A stretch of 16,537 nucleotides of DNA from an uncultured Acetobacteraceae bacterium (GCA_937930165.1 CALGVL010000134.1:1-16537), one strand, 5' to 3'. Shown: positions 1 through 6,859, counted from the first letter of the stretch. Notes: a model not told the origin generated them from the letters alone. A program made the numbers and translations.

Positions 1-569
1 CCCAGTTCCTCGTTCAGCCGACGGATGATGCCGAAGACCTCCTTCACCAGCAGCGGCGAGAGGCCCATGGAGGGCTCGTCCATCAAGATCAGCTTCGGCC
101 GGGCCATCAACGCGCGGCCGATCGCCAGCATCTGCTGCTCCCCGCCCGAGAGCCGGGCACCGAGGTTGTGCCGCCGCTCCTCCAGCCGCGGGAACAACTC
201 ATAGACCGATCGCAGCGTCCAGCGCGGCGCCCCTGTGCCGGAGCGGTTAGCCGCCGTGGCGGTCAGGTTTTCCTCCAGGCTCAGGGTTGGGAAGACCTGC
301 CGCCCCTCCGGCACCAAGCCCAGGCCGCGCTGCGCCACCCGATGCGGCGGCAGCCCGGCCAGACTCACCCCGCCAAAGCTGATACGCCCGGACAACACCT
401 GCCCGCCTATCGTCGGCAACAGGCCCATGATGGCGCGAACCGTCGTGGTCTTGCCCATGCCATTGCGGCCAAGCAGGGTTACTACCTCCCCGGCACCGAC
501 CCGCAGGCTGATGTCGAAGAGCACCTGGCTCTGCCCATAACCGGCGGCAAGGCCCTCCACGCTCAGCAT
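1..569 (-). CDS. livF: LivF-type ABC transporter ATP-binding protein (3' end outside window)
   Basis: This is the second ATPase of a branched-chain amino-acid type (HAAT) uptake system. It hydrolyses ATP on the cytoplasmic side to drive import through LivH/LivM. Reading the minus strand from the ATG at 569 gives 189 codons without a stop to the window edge. Visible motifs are Walker A GRNGMGKT (about residues 34-41), the Q-loop region with LVPEGRQVFP (about 84-93), the ABC signature LSGGEQQ (139-145) and Walker B LILMDEP (159-165) followed by the LivF-like SMGLSP. The VPEGR and SMGLSP motifs separate LivF from LivG. Family members are about 235 aa, so some 45 residues, including the H-loop, should lie beyond position 1. 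The start overlaps the LivG stop by one base (TGATG), implying translational coupling. The substrate cannot be read from this subunit. Confidence 0.93.
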   Translation of the reverse strand, partial: MLSVEGLAAGYGQSQVLFDISLRVGAGEVVTLLGRNGMGKTTTVRAIMGLLPTIGGQVLSGRISFGGVSLAGLPPHRVAQRGLGLVPEGRQVFPTLSLEENLTATAANRSGTGAPRWTLRSVYELFPRLEERRHNLGARLSGGEQQMLAIGRALMARPKLILMDEPSMGLSPLLVKEVFGIIRRLNEEL

Positions 570-1321
570 CAGGCGTCGTCCTCGCCGAGATAGGCGGCAC
601 GGACCTCGGGGTTGCCGCGGATGGCGTCCGGCTCCCCGGTGGCGATCACCCGCCCGTAGACCAGAACGGAGATGCGGTCCGCGAGGGCGAAGACCGCCTG
701 CATGTCATGCTCCACCAGCAGGATGGTATAGGCGCCCTTAAGCCCGCGCAGGATGGTGACGAGCCGCTCCGTCTCCTCCGGCCCGGCGCCGGCCAGGGCC
801 TCGTCCAGCAACAGCAAGCGCGGCTGCATGGCCAGGGCGATGGCCAGTTCCAATTGCCGCTTCTCGCCATGGCTCAGCGCCCCGGCCGGGGTGGTGGCGC
901 GGCCAGCAAGGCCGACCTGCTCCAGCGCCGACATCGCCTGGCGGTTCAGCGCCGTTTCGGACGCCGCCGGCCGGAAGAAGCGGAAGGAGGAGCCGGAGCG
1001 CGCCTGCACCGCCAGCGCCGCATTCTCCAGTACCGTGAATCCCGGGAGGATGCAGGTAATCTGGAAGCTGCGCGCCAGGCCCAGCCGGGCGCGGCGCTGC
1101 AAGGGCAGGGCGGTTACATCGCGCCCGCCGAACAGGATGCGCCCGGCATCCGGCCGCAGCGTGCCGCTGATCTGGTGGATCAGCGTGGTCTTGCCTGCGC
1201 CATTGGGCCCGATGATCGCATGAATGCCGCCGGGCGCCACCCGCAGCGAGACATCCTCCGTCACCGCCAGCCCGCCGAAGCGCTTCTGCAAGCCGGCCAG
1301 TTCCAGGATCGGCTCAGCCAC
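569..1321 (-). CDS. livG: LivG-type ABC transporter ATP-binding protein
   Basis: This is the first ATPase of the HAAT transporter and pairs with LivF. From a GTG start it is 250 aa, the usual LivG length. Walker A GPNGAGKT lies at 38-45, the Q-loop at ARSFQI, the signature LSHGEK at 149-154, Walker B LLLLDE at 169-174 and the H-loop VEHDM around 203-207. The LivG-style C-terminal tail (GxPxxIRxNPEVRAAYLG) is complete. I chose the GTG at 1321 because the protein then opens VAEPILEL as relatives do, the codon overlaps the LivM stop by 8 nt, and a G-rich stretch lies about 9 nt upstream. An ATG at 1360 would add 13 atypical residues inside livM. Oddity: the residue after Walker B DE is Ala instead of the near-invariant Pro, and the D-loop area reads LAGAGPEE rather than LAGMGPEE. 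Everything else looks functional. Confidence 0.92.
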   Translation of the reverse strand: MAEPILELAGLQKRFGGLAVTEDVSLRVAPGGIHAIIGPNGAGKTTLIHQISGTLRPDAGRILFGGRDVTALPLQRRARLGLARSFQITCILPGFTVLENAALAVQARSGSSFRFFRPAASETALNRQAMSALEQVGLAGRATTPAGALSHGEKRQLELAIALAMQPRLLLLDEALAGAGPEETERLVTILRGLKGAYTILLVEHDMQAVFALADRISVLVYGRVIATGEPDAIRGNPEVRAAYLGEDDA

Positions 1322-2264
1322 GGTTGCGCGCCCCCAGCAATTGTGCCGGCAGCCCCGCAAGCCCGCCGCGGAGGAACAGCACCGCGAGGATCAGCAACGG
1401 GCCGAAGATCAGCCGCCAATGCTCGGTGATATGGCCCAGCCACTCTTCCACCAGCACGAAGGCCAGCGCCCCCAGCACCGCCCCGTGCAGCGACCCCACG
1501 CCACCCAGGATCACCATGAACAGCAGGTCGCCCGAACGCTGCCAGGCGATATAGGAGGGCGCCACGAATTCCGTCGCATTCGCCAGCATCACCCCGGCCA
1601 GGCCGGCAATGCCCCCGGCGATGCCATAGGCCACCAGTCGATAGGGATAGGGATCGAACCCCACCGCCCGCACCCGCAGCGAGCTCTCCTTCGCCGCCCG
1701 CAGCACCCGCCCGAAGCGCGAGGCCAGCAGCATGCGGCAGAGCAACAGGCTCAGCACCAGCAGGCCCAGGCAGGCGTAGTGAAACACCAGCCGGTCCTCC
1801 AGCCACCGCGTCCCGCCTAGGCTGGTCCGCGAATACAGCGTGTAGCCGTCATCCCCGCCATAGCCGGCCAGCGAGGCCGCGGTGAAGAAGGCCATCTGCC
1901 CGAAGGCCAGGGTGATCATGATGAAATGCACGCCGCTGGTGCGGATGGCGACCGCCCCCGTCAGCAGCGCGAAGCTCGCCGCCGCGGCCACAGCCACCGG
2001 CACCACCACTGCCGCCTCGGTGATCCCCGCATCGTCCAGGATCACCACCGCATAGGCGCCGAAGCCCAGCATAGCGGCATGTCCCAGGCTGATCAGCCCC
2101 GCCCCGCCCAGGATAAAGGAAAGGCTGACCGCCGCCATGGCCAGGATCATCGCCCGCGCCAGCAGGGTCATCGCCCAGCCCTCGCCGAAGCCGAGGAAGG
2201 GCGCCGCTGCCAGCAGCGCGAGCACCAGCAGCGGCAGCGCGCTCTCCCGGATGCGGGTCCGCAT
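1314..2264 (-). CDS. livM: LivM-type ABC transporter permease
   Basis: This is one of the two inner-membrane permeases of the HAAT transporter and forms the channel with LivH. At 316 aa it is strongly hydrophobic, with roughly eight or nine membrane segments. The LivM hallmark stretches are present: LGGAGLISLGHAAMLGFGAYA near residues 52-72, the SGVHFIMITLAFGQM segment near 110-124, the cytoplasmic coupling stretch with RAAKESSLRVRAVGFDPYPYRL near 190-210, and SGDLLFMVILGGVGSLHGAVLGA near 243-265. The ATG at 2264 starts 6 nt after the LivH stop, with only a weak ribosome site, so translation is probably coupled. The gene ends in TGA and its last bases are shared with the GTG start of livG. 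Family assignment is secure; the solute is unknown. Confidence 0.94.
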   Translation of the reverse strand: MRTRIRESALPLLVLALLAAAPFLGFGEGWAMTLLARAMILAMAAVSLSFILGGAGLISLGHAAMLGFGAYAVVILDDAGITEAAVVVPVAVAAAASFALLTGAVAIRTSGVHFIMITLAFGQMAFFTAASLAGYGGDDGYTLYSRTSLGGTRWLEDRLVFHYACLGLLVLSLLLCRMLLASRFGRVLRAAKESSLRVRAVGFDPYPYRLVAYGIAGGIAGLAGVMLANATEFVAPSYIAWQRSGDLLFMVILGGVGSLHGAVLGALAFVLVEEWLGHITEHWRLIFGPLLILAVLFLRGGLAGLPAQLLGARNRG

Positions 2265-2270
2265 TGCGTC

Positions 2271-3194
2271 TCAGCCCGTCCGCACCGGGAACAGCCCCTG
2301 CGGCCTGACCGCCAGGATCGCCGCCATGGCGATATAGACCAGCATGGAAGCAATCGCCGCCCCGGCCTGCCGGGCGGGGGAGGGGGCCAGGAACAGCCGC
2401 ATGAGGTCCGGCATCAGAGACCGCCCCAGCGTCTCGATCAGCCCGACCAGCAGCGCCGCCAGGAAGGCACCGCGCACGCTGCCGATGCCGCCGATGACGA
2501 TGACCACGAAGGCGAGGATCAGCACCGTGTCGCCCATCCCAGGCTCCACCGAGAGGATCGGCGCCGCCATCACCCCGGCGAAGCCCGCCAGCATCGCCCC
2601 GAAGCCGAAGACCAGCATGAACAGCCGGCGGATATCGACGCCGAGCGCCGCCACCATCGGTGCATTCGTCGCCCCCGCCCGGACCAGCGCACCCACCCGC
2701 GTCCGCTCCACCAGCAGCCAGAGCAGCCCCGCCGTCGCCAGCCCCGCACCCAGGATCGCCAGCCGGTAGACCGGATATTGCAGCCCCGGCATCAGGGTGA
2801 TGCCGCCGGTGAGCAGTTCCGGCATTGGCACCTGCAGGGGCGCCGTGCCCCAGATGGCCCGCAGCGCTTGGTTCAGGAACAGGATCACGCCGAAGGTCGC
2901 CAACACCTGGGACAAGTGGTCCCGGTCATAGAGGTGCCGGAAGACCAGCACCTCCAGCACCAGCCCGCAGGCGAGCGCAACGGGCAAGGCCAGGACCAGC
3001 CCCGCCCAGAAACCGCCGGTCCAGGCGGCGAAGCTGGCCCCGAGATAGGCGCCCAGCATGTACTGCACGCCATGCGCCAGGTTGATGAAGTCCATCACCC
3101 CGAAGACCAGCGTCAACCCCGCCGCCACCAGGAACAGCAGCACGCCGAATTGCAGGCCGTTCAGGGCCTGCACCAGCAGCAATTGCGTGCTCAT
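2271..3194 (-). CDS. livH: LivH-type ABC transporter permease
   Basis: This is the partner permease to LivM in the inner membrane. At 307 aa it has about eight hydrophobic segments. Hallmarks are the N-terminal ALNGLQFGVLLFLVAAGLTL, then FGVMDFINLAHGVQYMLGAY near residues 31-50 (the LivH signature NxAHG), ATFGVILFLNQALR mid-protein, TNAPMVAALGVDIRRLFMLVF in the coupling region, and GGIGSVRGAFLAALLVGLIE near the end. The ATG at 3194 lies 9 nt after the TGA of the binding-protein gene, and the gene ends 6 nt before livM. The spacing and common strand place it in the same transcript. Members of this family carry amino acids, short amides, urea or aromatic acids, and sequence alone does not choose between them. 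Confidence 0.94.
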   Translation of the reverse strand: MSTQLLLVQALNGLQFGVLLFLVAAGLTLVFGVMDFINLAHGVQYMLGAYLGASFAAWTGGFWAGLVLALPVALACGLVLEVLVFRHLYDRDHLSQVLATFGVILFLNQALRAIWGTAPLQVPMPELLTGGITLMPGLQYPVYRLAILGAGLATAGLLWLLVERTRVGALVRAGATNAPMVAALGVDIRRLFMLVFGFGAMLAGFAGVMAAPILSVEPGMGDTVLILAFVVIVIGGIGSVRGAFLAALLVGLIETLGRSLMPDLMRLFLAPSPARQAGAAIASMLVYIAMAAILAVRPQGLFPVRTG

Positions 3195-3203
3195 CTGCCC
3201 GGA

Positions 3204-4388
3204 TCAGCGCAAGCGGCATTCGGCGGCGAAGGGATCCACGTTGTTCTCCAGCACCTTGCGCACCGTCTCGGTCTGGAACTTGCCGTCCGGCCGCTTGGCG
3301 ACCTTGCACAGCCAGAAATCCTGCACCGGATAATGGTTGGTACCGAATTTGAAATTGCCCCGCACCGAGCGGAAATCCGCCGCCTCCAGCGCCGCCCGCA
3401 GCGCCTGCTTGTCCGCCAGATTCCCCTTCACCCGCCGGATGGCCGAATCCAGCAGCATCGCCCCGTCATAGGCCTGCGCCGCATAGCTGCCCGGGACGTA
3501 ATTGTGCGCTGCCTCAAAGTCGCGGACGAAGCGCCGGTTCTGCTCGTTGTCCATATTCGGCGCCCAGGGCGCGGCGGAGAAGAAGCCCAGCGCCGCATCC
3601 TGCTGCGCCGGCAGGGTCGCCTCATCCACGGTGAAGGTCGAGAGGAAGGGGATATTGGCCAGCCCCGCCTGCCGGTACTGCCGAACCAGGTTCACGCCCA
3701 GCCCGCCCGGCATGAAGGTGAAAAGCGCATCCGGCTTCGCCGCCGCGATCCTCGCCAGCTCGGCCGAGAAATCGAGCTGGTTCAGCGGCACATAGACCTC
3801 GTCCACCACCTCGCCCTTGAAGCGGCTCTTGAAGCCATGCACTGCGTCGCGCCCGGCCTGGTAGTTCGGCACCATGATGAAGACGCGCTTGTAGCCCTCA
3901 TCCTGCGCCGCCTGGCCCATCACCGAATGGACCTGGTCGTTGTTGTAGCTGGTGGTGAAAAAGAACGGGTTGCAGCCACGCCCCGCGAAGGTCGAGGGCC
4001 CGGCATTGGTGGAGATCAGGAAGGTGTTGGTCTCCGTCACCGGCCGCATGATCGCCTGCAGGATGTTGGAGAAGACCACGCCGACCACGAAATCCACCTT
4101 GTCGCGCTCCAGCGCCGCGCGGGTCTTGGTGACCGCGACCTCCGGCCGCAGCTCGTCGTCAATGTCCACCACCTGCACGGCGAGCCCGCCGAGCTTGCCG
4201 TCCAGATGCTTCACCCCCAGCAGGAACCCGTCCCGAAGCTGGGTGCCGAGCGCTGCCTGCGGCCCGGTCTGCACCGCCACAAGCCCGATCTTCACCCCTT
4301 GCTGCTGCGCCCGCGCCCGGATCGCCGGCATGGCCAGCACCCCCGCCGCGACTCCGCCCAGCACTCCACGCCTGCCGATGGTCATCAT
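3204..4388 (-). CDS. Periplasmic substrate-binding protein of the liv-type ABC transporter
   Basis: This type I periplasmic-binding-fold protein (LivK/amide-binding group) would deliver the solute to LivHM. From the ATG at 4388 it is 394 aa. The N-terminus has a twin-arginine-like signal (IGRRGVLGG at about 4-12, a hydrophobic run, then RARAQ), so export followed by cleavage after ARA is likely. The mature part begins VKIGLVAVQTGPQAALGTQLRDG, the usual first strand and helix of the family, and shows FVVGVVFSNILQAI and ISTNAGPSTFAGRGCNPFFF. The two cysteines, one in GRGCNP and one near the C-terminus (ECRLR), could pair. I chose 4388 because AGGGAG lies 8 nt upstream. A TTG at 4433 is in frame but would place an unnatural segment before the signal. 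It sits 48 nt after the hydrolase gene and 9 nt before livH. The ligand is unknown; calling it livK would overstate what is seen. Confidence 0.9.
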   Translation of the reverse strand: MMTIGRRGVLGGVAAGVLAMPAIRARAQQQGVKIGLVAVQTGPQAALGTQLRDGFLLGVKHLDGKLGGLAVQVVDIDDELRPEVAVTKTRAALERDKVDFVVGVVFSNILQAIMRPVTETNTFLISTNAGPSTFAGRGCNPFFFTTSYNNDQVHSVMGQAAQDEGYKRVFIMVPNYQAGRDAVHGFKSRFKGEVVDEVYVPLNQLDFSAELARIAAAKPDALFTFMPGGLGVNLVRQYRQAGLANIPFLSTFTVDEATLPAQQDAALGFFSAAPWAPNMDNEQNRRFVRDFEAAHNYVPGSYAAQAYDGAMLLDSAIRRVKGNLADKQALRAALEAADFRSVRGNFKFGTNHYPVQDFWLCKVAKRPDGKFQTETVRKVLENNVDPFAAECRLR

Positions 4389-4396
4389 CCCGGACA

Positions 4397-4402
4397 CTCC
4401 CT
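4397..4402 (-). promoter_or_regulatory. Ribosome binding site of the binding-protein gene
   Basis: On the minus strand this reads AGGGAG, 8 nt before the ATG at 4388. It supports that start over the in-frame TTG at 4433, which has no comparable site in front of it. Confidence 0.7.
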
Positions 4403-4436
4403 GCCTCTCCCGCAGACTCACCTTGAGCTTCAAGCG

Positions 4437-5255
4437 TTACCCGGCCGCAAGCCGCGCCGCCATAGCGGCGGCGCGCATGACCACCGGGCTACCCGGATCG
4501 GTCAGGGGATCCAGTACCGTAAAATGGTTCGCTTCGGGAACCGCCTCCCAGCTTCCGCCCCAGGCGGCGGCGAAATCCCGCGTCTGTCGGATGAACTCGC
4601 CGCTCTCGGCGCCGCCGACCACCGCATGCAGGCTGGCCTCCGCAGGCGGCGGCAGATGGCGCGGCGAGAGCCGCTGGGCCTCCGCCGCGTCCAGGTGCAG
4701 CGCCGTGGCGATGGTGGTCGGTAGCAGGGGCTCCAGCTCGAAGACGCCCGATATCGGCAGCCCCGCCGGGACCAAATCCGCGGGCAGGCCGGAGTCCACC
4801 GCCTTCCAGTCCGTCGCCATCAGCATGGCGGTCAGATGCCCACCGGCCGAATGCCCGCTTGCCAGGATGCGCCGGCCCTGGCGGCGATGCAGGAAGGCCG
4901 CCGCCGCCCGCATCTGCTCCACGATCCGGGCCAGCGGCACTGCCGGGCAGAGATCGTAGGAGGGAATCGCCACCGCCACGCCATGCGCCAGCAGCCCGCG
5001 CGCGACATGGCTGAAGAAGGAGCGGTCCAGCGCCTGCCAGTAGCCGCCATGGATGAACAGCGCGAGCGGCCAGCCATCCCCTGGCCCCGGCCGGAAGAGG
5101 TCCAGCCGCTCCCGTTCCCCCGGCCCATAGGCGAGATCCAGCTCGGCCTCCTTCCAGGCCGTGCGGAAGGTGGCGGCGTCACGGGCCCAGCCGGCGATGA
5201 TGCCCGGATGCTCAGGCACCCGGGCGCGGTTGTCATATTCTGCCTGCGCATCCAT
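4437..5255 (-). CDS. Alpha/beta hydrolase, kynurenine-formamidase-like (HGGYW)
   Basis: This is probably a cytoplasmic esterase or amidase with the alpha/beta hydrolase fold. From the ATG at 5255 it is 272 aa. The oxyanion motif HGGYW is at 69-73, the nucleophile elbow GHSAGG at 134-139 (Ser136), a likely acid residue in GGAESGEF (Glu217) and the catalytic His in EANHFTVLD (about 244). HGGYW is characteristic of the arylformamidase/kynurenine formamidase group, but many relatives with other roles share it. No signal peptide is seen from this start. An in-frame upstream ATG at 5333 would add 26 residues and would run across the divergent promoter region, so I reject it. The ribosome site is weak and the start codon lies within a 10-bp palindrome. 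It is the first gene of the liv transporter operon (48 nt to the binding protein), which suggests it processes the imported compound. It ends in TAA, unlike most of its neighbours. Confidence 0.85.
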   Translation of the reverse strand: MDAQAEYDNRARVPEHPGIIAGWARDAATFRTAWKEAELDLAYGPGERERLDLFRPGPGDGWPLALFIHGGYWQALDRSFFSHVARGLLAHGVAVAIPSYDLCPAVPLARIVEQMRAAAAFLHRRQGRRILASGHSAGGHLTAMLMATDWKAVDSGLPADLVPAGLPISGVFELEPLLPTTIATALHLDAAEAQRLSPRHLPPPAEASLHAVVGGAESGEFIRQTRDFAAAWGGSWEAVPEANHFTVLDPLTDPGSPVVMRAAAMAARLAAG

Positions 5256-5263
5256 GCCGGCAT
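5254..5263. repeat. 10-bp palindrome ATGCCGGCAT, copy 1, over the hydrolase start codon
   Basis: This perfect palindrome includes the first two bases of the hydrolase ATG (minus strand). An identical copy lies 70 bp away over the start codon of the divergent gene. It could be an operator pair or a coincidence of a common GC-rich hexamer next to ATG. Confidence 0.5.
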
Positions 5264-5331
5264 TGCACGCCGGCCCGGTCCGTCCGGCAACAGGATTCGC
5301 ATGCCGTTGCTCCGGCGGGCAGAATGCCGGC
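5256..5331. promoter_or_regulatory. Divergent intergenic region between hydrolase/liv operon and deoxyribosyltransferase gene
   Basis: These 76 bp separate two divergent start codons, so both promoters must lie here or inside the flanking genes. I see no convincing -35/-10 pair and only weak ribosome sites on either side. The notable feature is the pair of identical ATGCCGGCAT palindromes at its two ends. Confidence 0.5.
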
Positions 5332-5333
5332 AT
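5324..5333. repeat. 10-bp palindrome ATGCCGGCAT, copy 2, over the deoxyribosyltransferase start codon
   Basis: Identical to the copy at 5254-5263. Its last two bases are the first two of the ATG at 5332. The spacing between copy starts is 70 bp, close to but not exactly seven helical turns. Confidence 0.5.
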
Positions 5334-5943
5334 GCGGATCTACCTGGCCGGTCCTGAGGTCTTCCTGGCTGATGCCGCGGCAATTGCCGCCGCGAAGAAG
5401 GCGATATGCGCGCAGCACGGCCTGACCGGCATCTTCCCCACCGACCATCCGGACCATGCCCCGGCCGGCTACGAGCCCGACTGGTTCCGCCTCTACCTGG
5501 CCAATGAGACGCATATCCGAAGCTGCGATGCCCTGATCGCCAACCTCACCCCCTTCCGCGGCCCCTCCGCCGATCCCGGCACGGTCTACGAATTGGGCCT
5601 CATGCGCGGCCTGGGCCGCCCGGTCCTGGGCTACAGCAACACCACGGCCCGCTTCGGCAGCCGGACCCTTGCCGCCCTTGGTCCCTCCGCCCGCCGCCGT
5701 CCCGACGGCGCCTGGGAGGATGCGGAGGGCATGCAGGTCGAGGATTTCGACCTGCACGACAACCTCATGCTGGATGGCGGCATTCGTGCCGCTGGCGGGG
5801 TCTTCGAAACCGCGGCCGTGCCCCCCGCCGAACGCTGGCGCGACCTCACGGCCTTCACCCGCTGCGTCATGGCGGCCGCGCGCCTGCTGCGCGACCGTCC
5901 GCCTATGCCGGGCGGTACCAGGCCGGGCGCCGCTTCTCCCTGA
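5332..5943 (+). CDS. Nucleoside 2-deoxyribosyltransferase family protein
   Basis: Family enzymes cleave or exchange the base of 2'-deoxynucleosides or nucleotides through a covalent glutamyl-sugar intermediate. The protein is 203 aa from the ATG at 5332. It opens MRIYLAGPEVF, the typical first strand and loop, has an acidic PDWFRLYLANE helix near 49-59, and carries CDALIANLTPFRGPSADPGT (about 65-84) followed by VYELG with Glu87 in the catalytic position. Then comes GLGRPVLGYSN. The family core is usually about 150-170 aa; the extra length here is the segment DGAWEDAEGMQVEDFDLHDN plus the C-terminal extension. An in-frame start at 5161 would overlap the divergent hydrolase and is unlikely. The last 41 nt overlap the 3' end of the enoyl-CoA hydratase gene on the other strand. 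Likely a cytoplasmic nucleotide-salvage or housecleaning enzyme; its exact substrate is unknown. Confidence 0.85.
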   Translation: MRIYLAGPEVFLADAAAIAAAKKAICAQHGLTGIFPTDHPDHAPAGYEPDWFRLYLANETHIRSCDALIANLTPFRGPSADPGTVYELGLMRGLGRPVLGYSNTTARFGSRTLAALGPSARRRPDGAWEDAEGMQVEDFDLHDNLMLDGGIRAAGGVFETAAVPPAERWRDLTAFTRCVMAAARLLRDRPPMPGGTRPGAASP

Positions 5944-6697
5944 AGGCGCGCAGCCCTTCCTTGCCCTCCTCCGAGGCGCGCTGCATCCAGCTTTCGTGGG
6001 CGAGTTGCGCCATCTCCCGTGCATCCAGCTTCAGGCCGTTGGCGCCGAGGAAGCTGTCCTTCGTCACCGCCATCGCCCCGGGGGCGGAGTGCATGGTCTC
6101 CTCCAGGATTTCCGCCAGCCGCGCCTCGACCTGATCCGCCGCCACCACCTCATGCACCAAGCCGATGCGCAGCGCCTCCTCGGCGCCGAACCGCTCTCCG
6201 GTCAGGGCATAGCGGCGCGTGTGCCGCAGCCCCATGGCGTGGACCATATGCGTCGAGATCGGGGTCGGGGCGACGCCGACTCGCACCTCGGTCAGGCCAA
6301 ACACCGCCTGCGGCGTCGCCAGCGCCACATCCACGCAGCAGACGATGCCGCAGCCGCCGCCGAAGCAGGCGCCCTGCACCAGGGCGAAGGTCGGGCGCGG
6401 GAATTCGTTCAGCTTCTGCATCGCCGTGGTGGTGGCCATGGAAGCCTGGAAGGCGCGCTCCGGCCCGTATTCCGCTGCCTGCGCCAGCCAGTTCAGGTCC
6501 GCCCCAGCCTGGAAATGCTTCCCCGCGCCGCGGATCACCAGCGCCCGCACGGCGGGATCGGCCCGCAGTTGGTCCAGCCCCTCGATCAGCGCGTTCAGCA
6601 ATTCCTCGTTATAGGCGTTTCCCACCTGCGGCCTGTTCAGCGTGGCGGTGGCGATGCCGCGACCGTCGATGGACAGCAACACGGGCGCTTCGGCCAT
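5903..6697 (-). CDS. Enoyl-CoA hydratase/isomerase, methylglutaconyl-CoA-hydratase-like
   Basis: This crotonase-fold enzyme of 264 aa probably hydrates an unsaturated acyl-CoA, perhaps in leucine or terpenoid breakdown. The CoA/oxyanion motif HFQAGADLNWL is at about 61-71; ADLNW is the style of LiuC/AtuE-type hydratases. The second oxyanion stretch is GACFGGGCGIV (109-119) and the acidic residue is Glu137 in FGLTEVRVGVAP. Where classical crotonase has a first catalytic Glu (GGGCE), this protein has Gly117, as I recall for the methylglutaconyl-CoA hydratase group. The start at 6697 is fixed by a strong AAGGAG 9 nt upstream; the frame remains open farther but runs into the AsmA gene. It ends in TAG inside the 3' end of the convergent gene. 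No other leucine-pathway gene is visible nearby, so the pathway is uncertain. Confidence 0.87.
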   Translation of the reverse strand: MAEAPVLLSIDGRGIATATLNRPQVGNAYNEELLNALIEGLDQLRADPAVRALVIRGAGKHFQAGADLNWLAQAAEYGPERAFQASMATTTAMQKLNEFPRPTFALVQGACFGGGCGIVCCVDVALATPQAVFGLTEVRVGVAPTPISTHMVHAMGLRHTRRYALTGERFGAEEALRIGLVHEVVAADQVEARLAEILEETMHSAPGAMAVTKDSFLGANGLKLDAREMAQLAHESWMQRASEEGKEGLRAFREKRRPAWYRPA

Positions 6698-6706
6698 ATC
6701 GGCGTT

Positions 6707-6712
6707 CTCCTT
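6707..6712 (-). promoter_or_regulatory. Ribosome binding site of the enoyl-CoA hydratase gene
   Basis: On the minus strand it reads AAGGAG, 9 nt before the ATG at 6697. It is one of the best Shine-Dalgarno matches in the window, and it rejects the longer open frame reaching 7021. Confidence 0.75.
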
Positions 6713-6761
6713 GTCCGAGTCTGGTCGCCATTCTTGCCCGGCCCGGCCGCGGTTGACAGAG

Positions 6762-6786
6762 GCGGTGCGGGCCAGCCCGGCACCGC
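6762..6786. repeat. 11-bp imperfect inverted repeat (hairpin) in the divergent region
   Basis: The left arm GCGGTGC-GGGC and right arm GCCC-G-GCACCGC are complementary apart from one bulged G at 6779 and a two-base centre (four bases once the innermost pair opens). It could be an operator or an RNA hairpin in a leader. No run of T follows on either strand, so it is not a classical terminator. Confidence 0.5.
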
Positions 6787-6859
6787 GCAACGAACCGGAG
6801 GGCGCCTTTTGCGTCGCCATTCCGACAGGGCACGGCAGCGCCGCTCCAAGAGAGGAAGA

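Larger units (their letters stand above)
6698..6859. promoter_or_regulatory. Divergent intergenic region between enoyl-CoA hydratase and asmA-like gene
   Basis: This 162-bp stretch, the longest gene-free one in the window, lies between two divergent starts. It holds an imperfect inverted repeat at 6762-6786 and a TTGACA at 6753-6758. No credible -10 box sits 16-18 bp downstream of that hexamer (the region is CCCGGC), so the promoter is unproven. Confidence 0.5.

Noticed and set aside
1926..4724. A 932-codon open frame on the plus strand across the liv genes.
   Set aside because: It is antisense to livM, livH and the binding-protein gene. Its product is a low-complexity mix rich in His, Arg, Gln and Pro with no recognisable domain, as expected from the opposite strand of GC-rich genes.
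5669..6859. An upstream extension of the AsmA-like frame that would make a 1,054-aa protein.
   Set aside because: It runs antisense through the enoyl-CoA hydratase gene and into the deoxyribosyltransferase gene. The start at 6860 has a ribosome site and begins directly with the membrane anchor.
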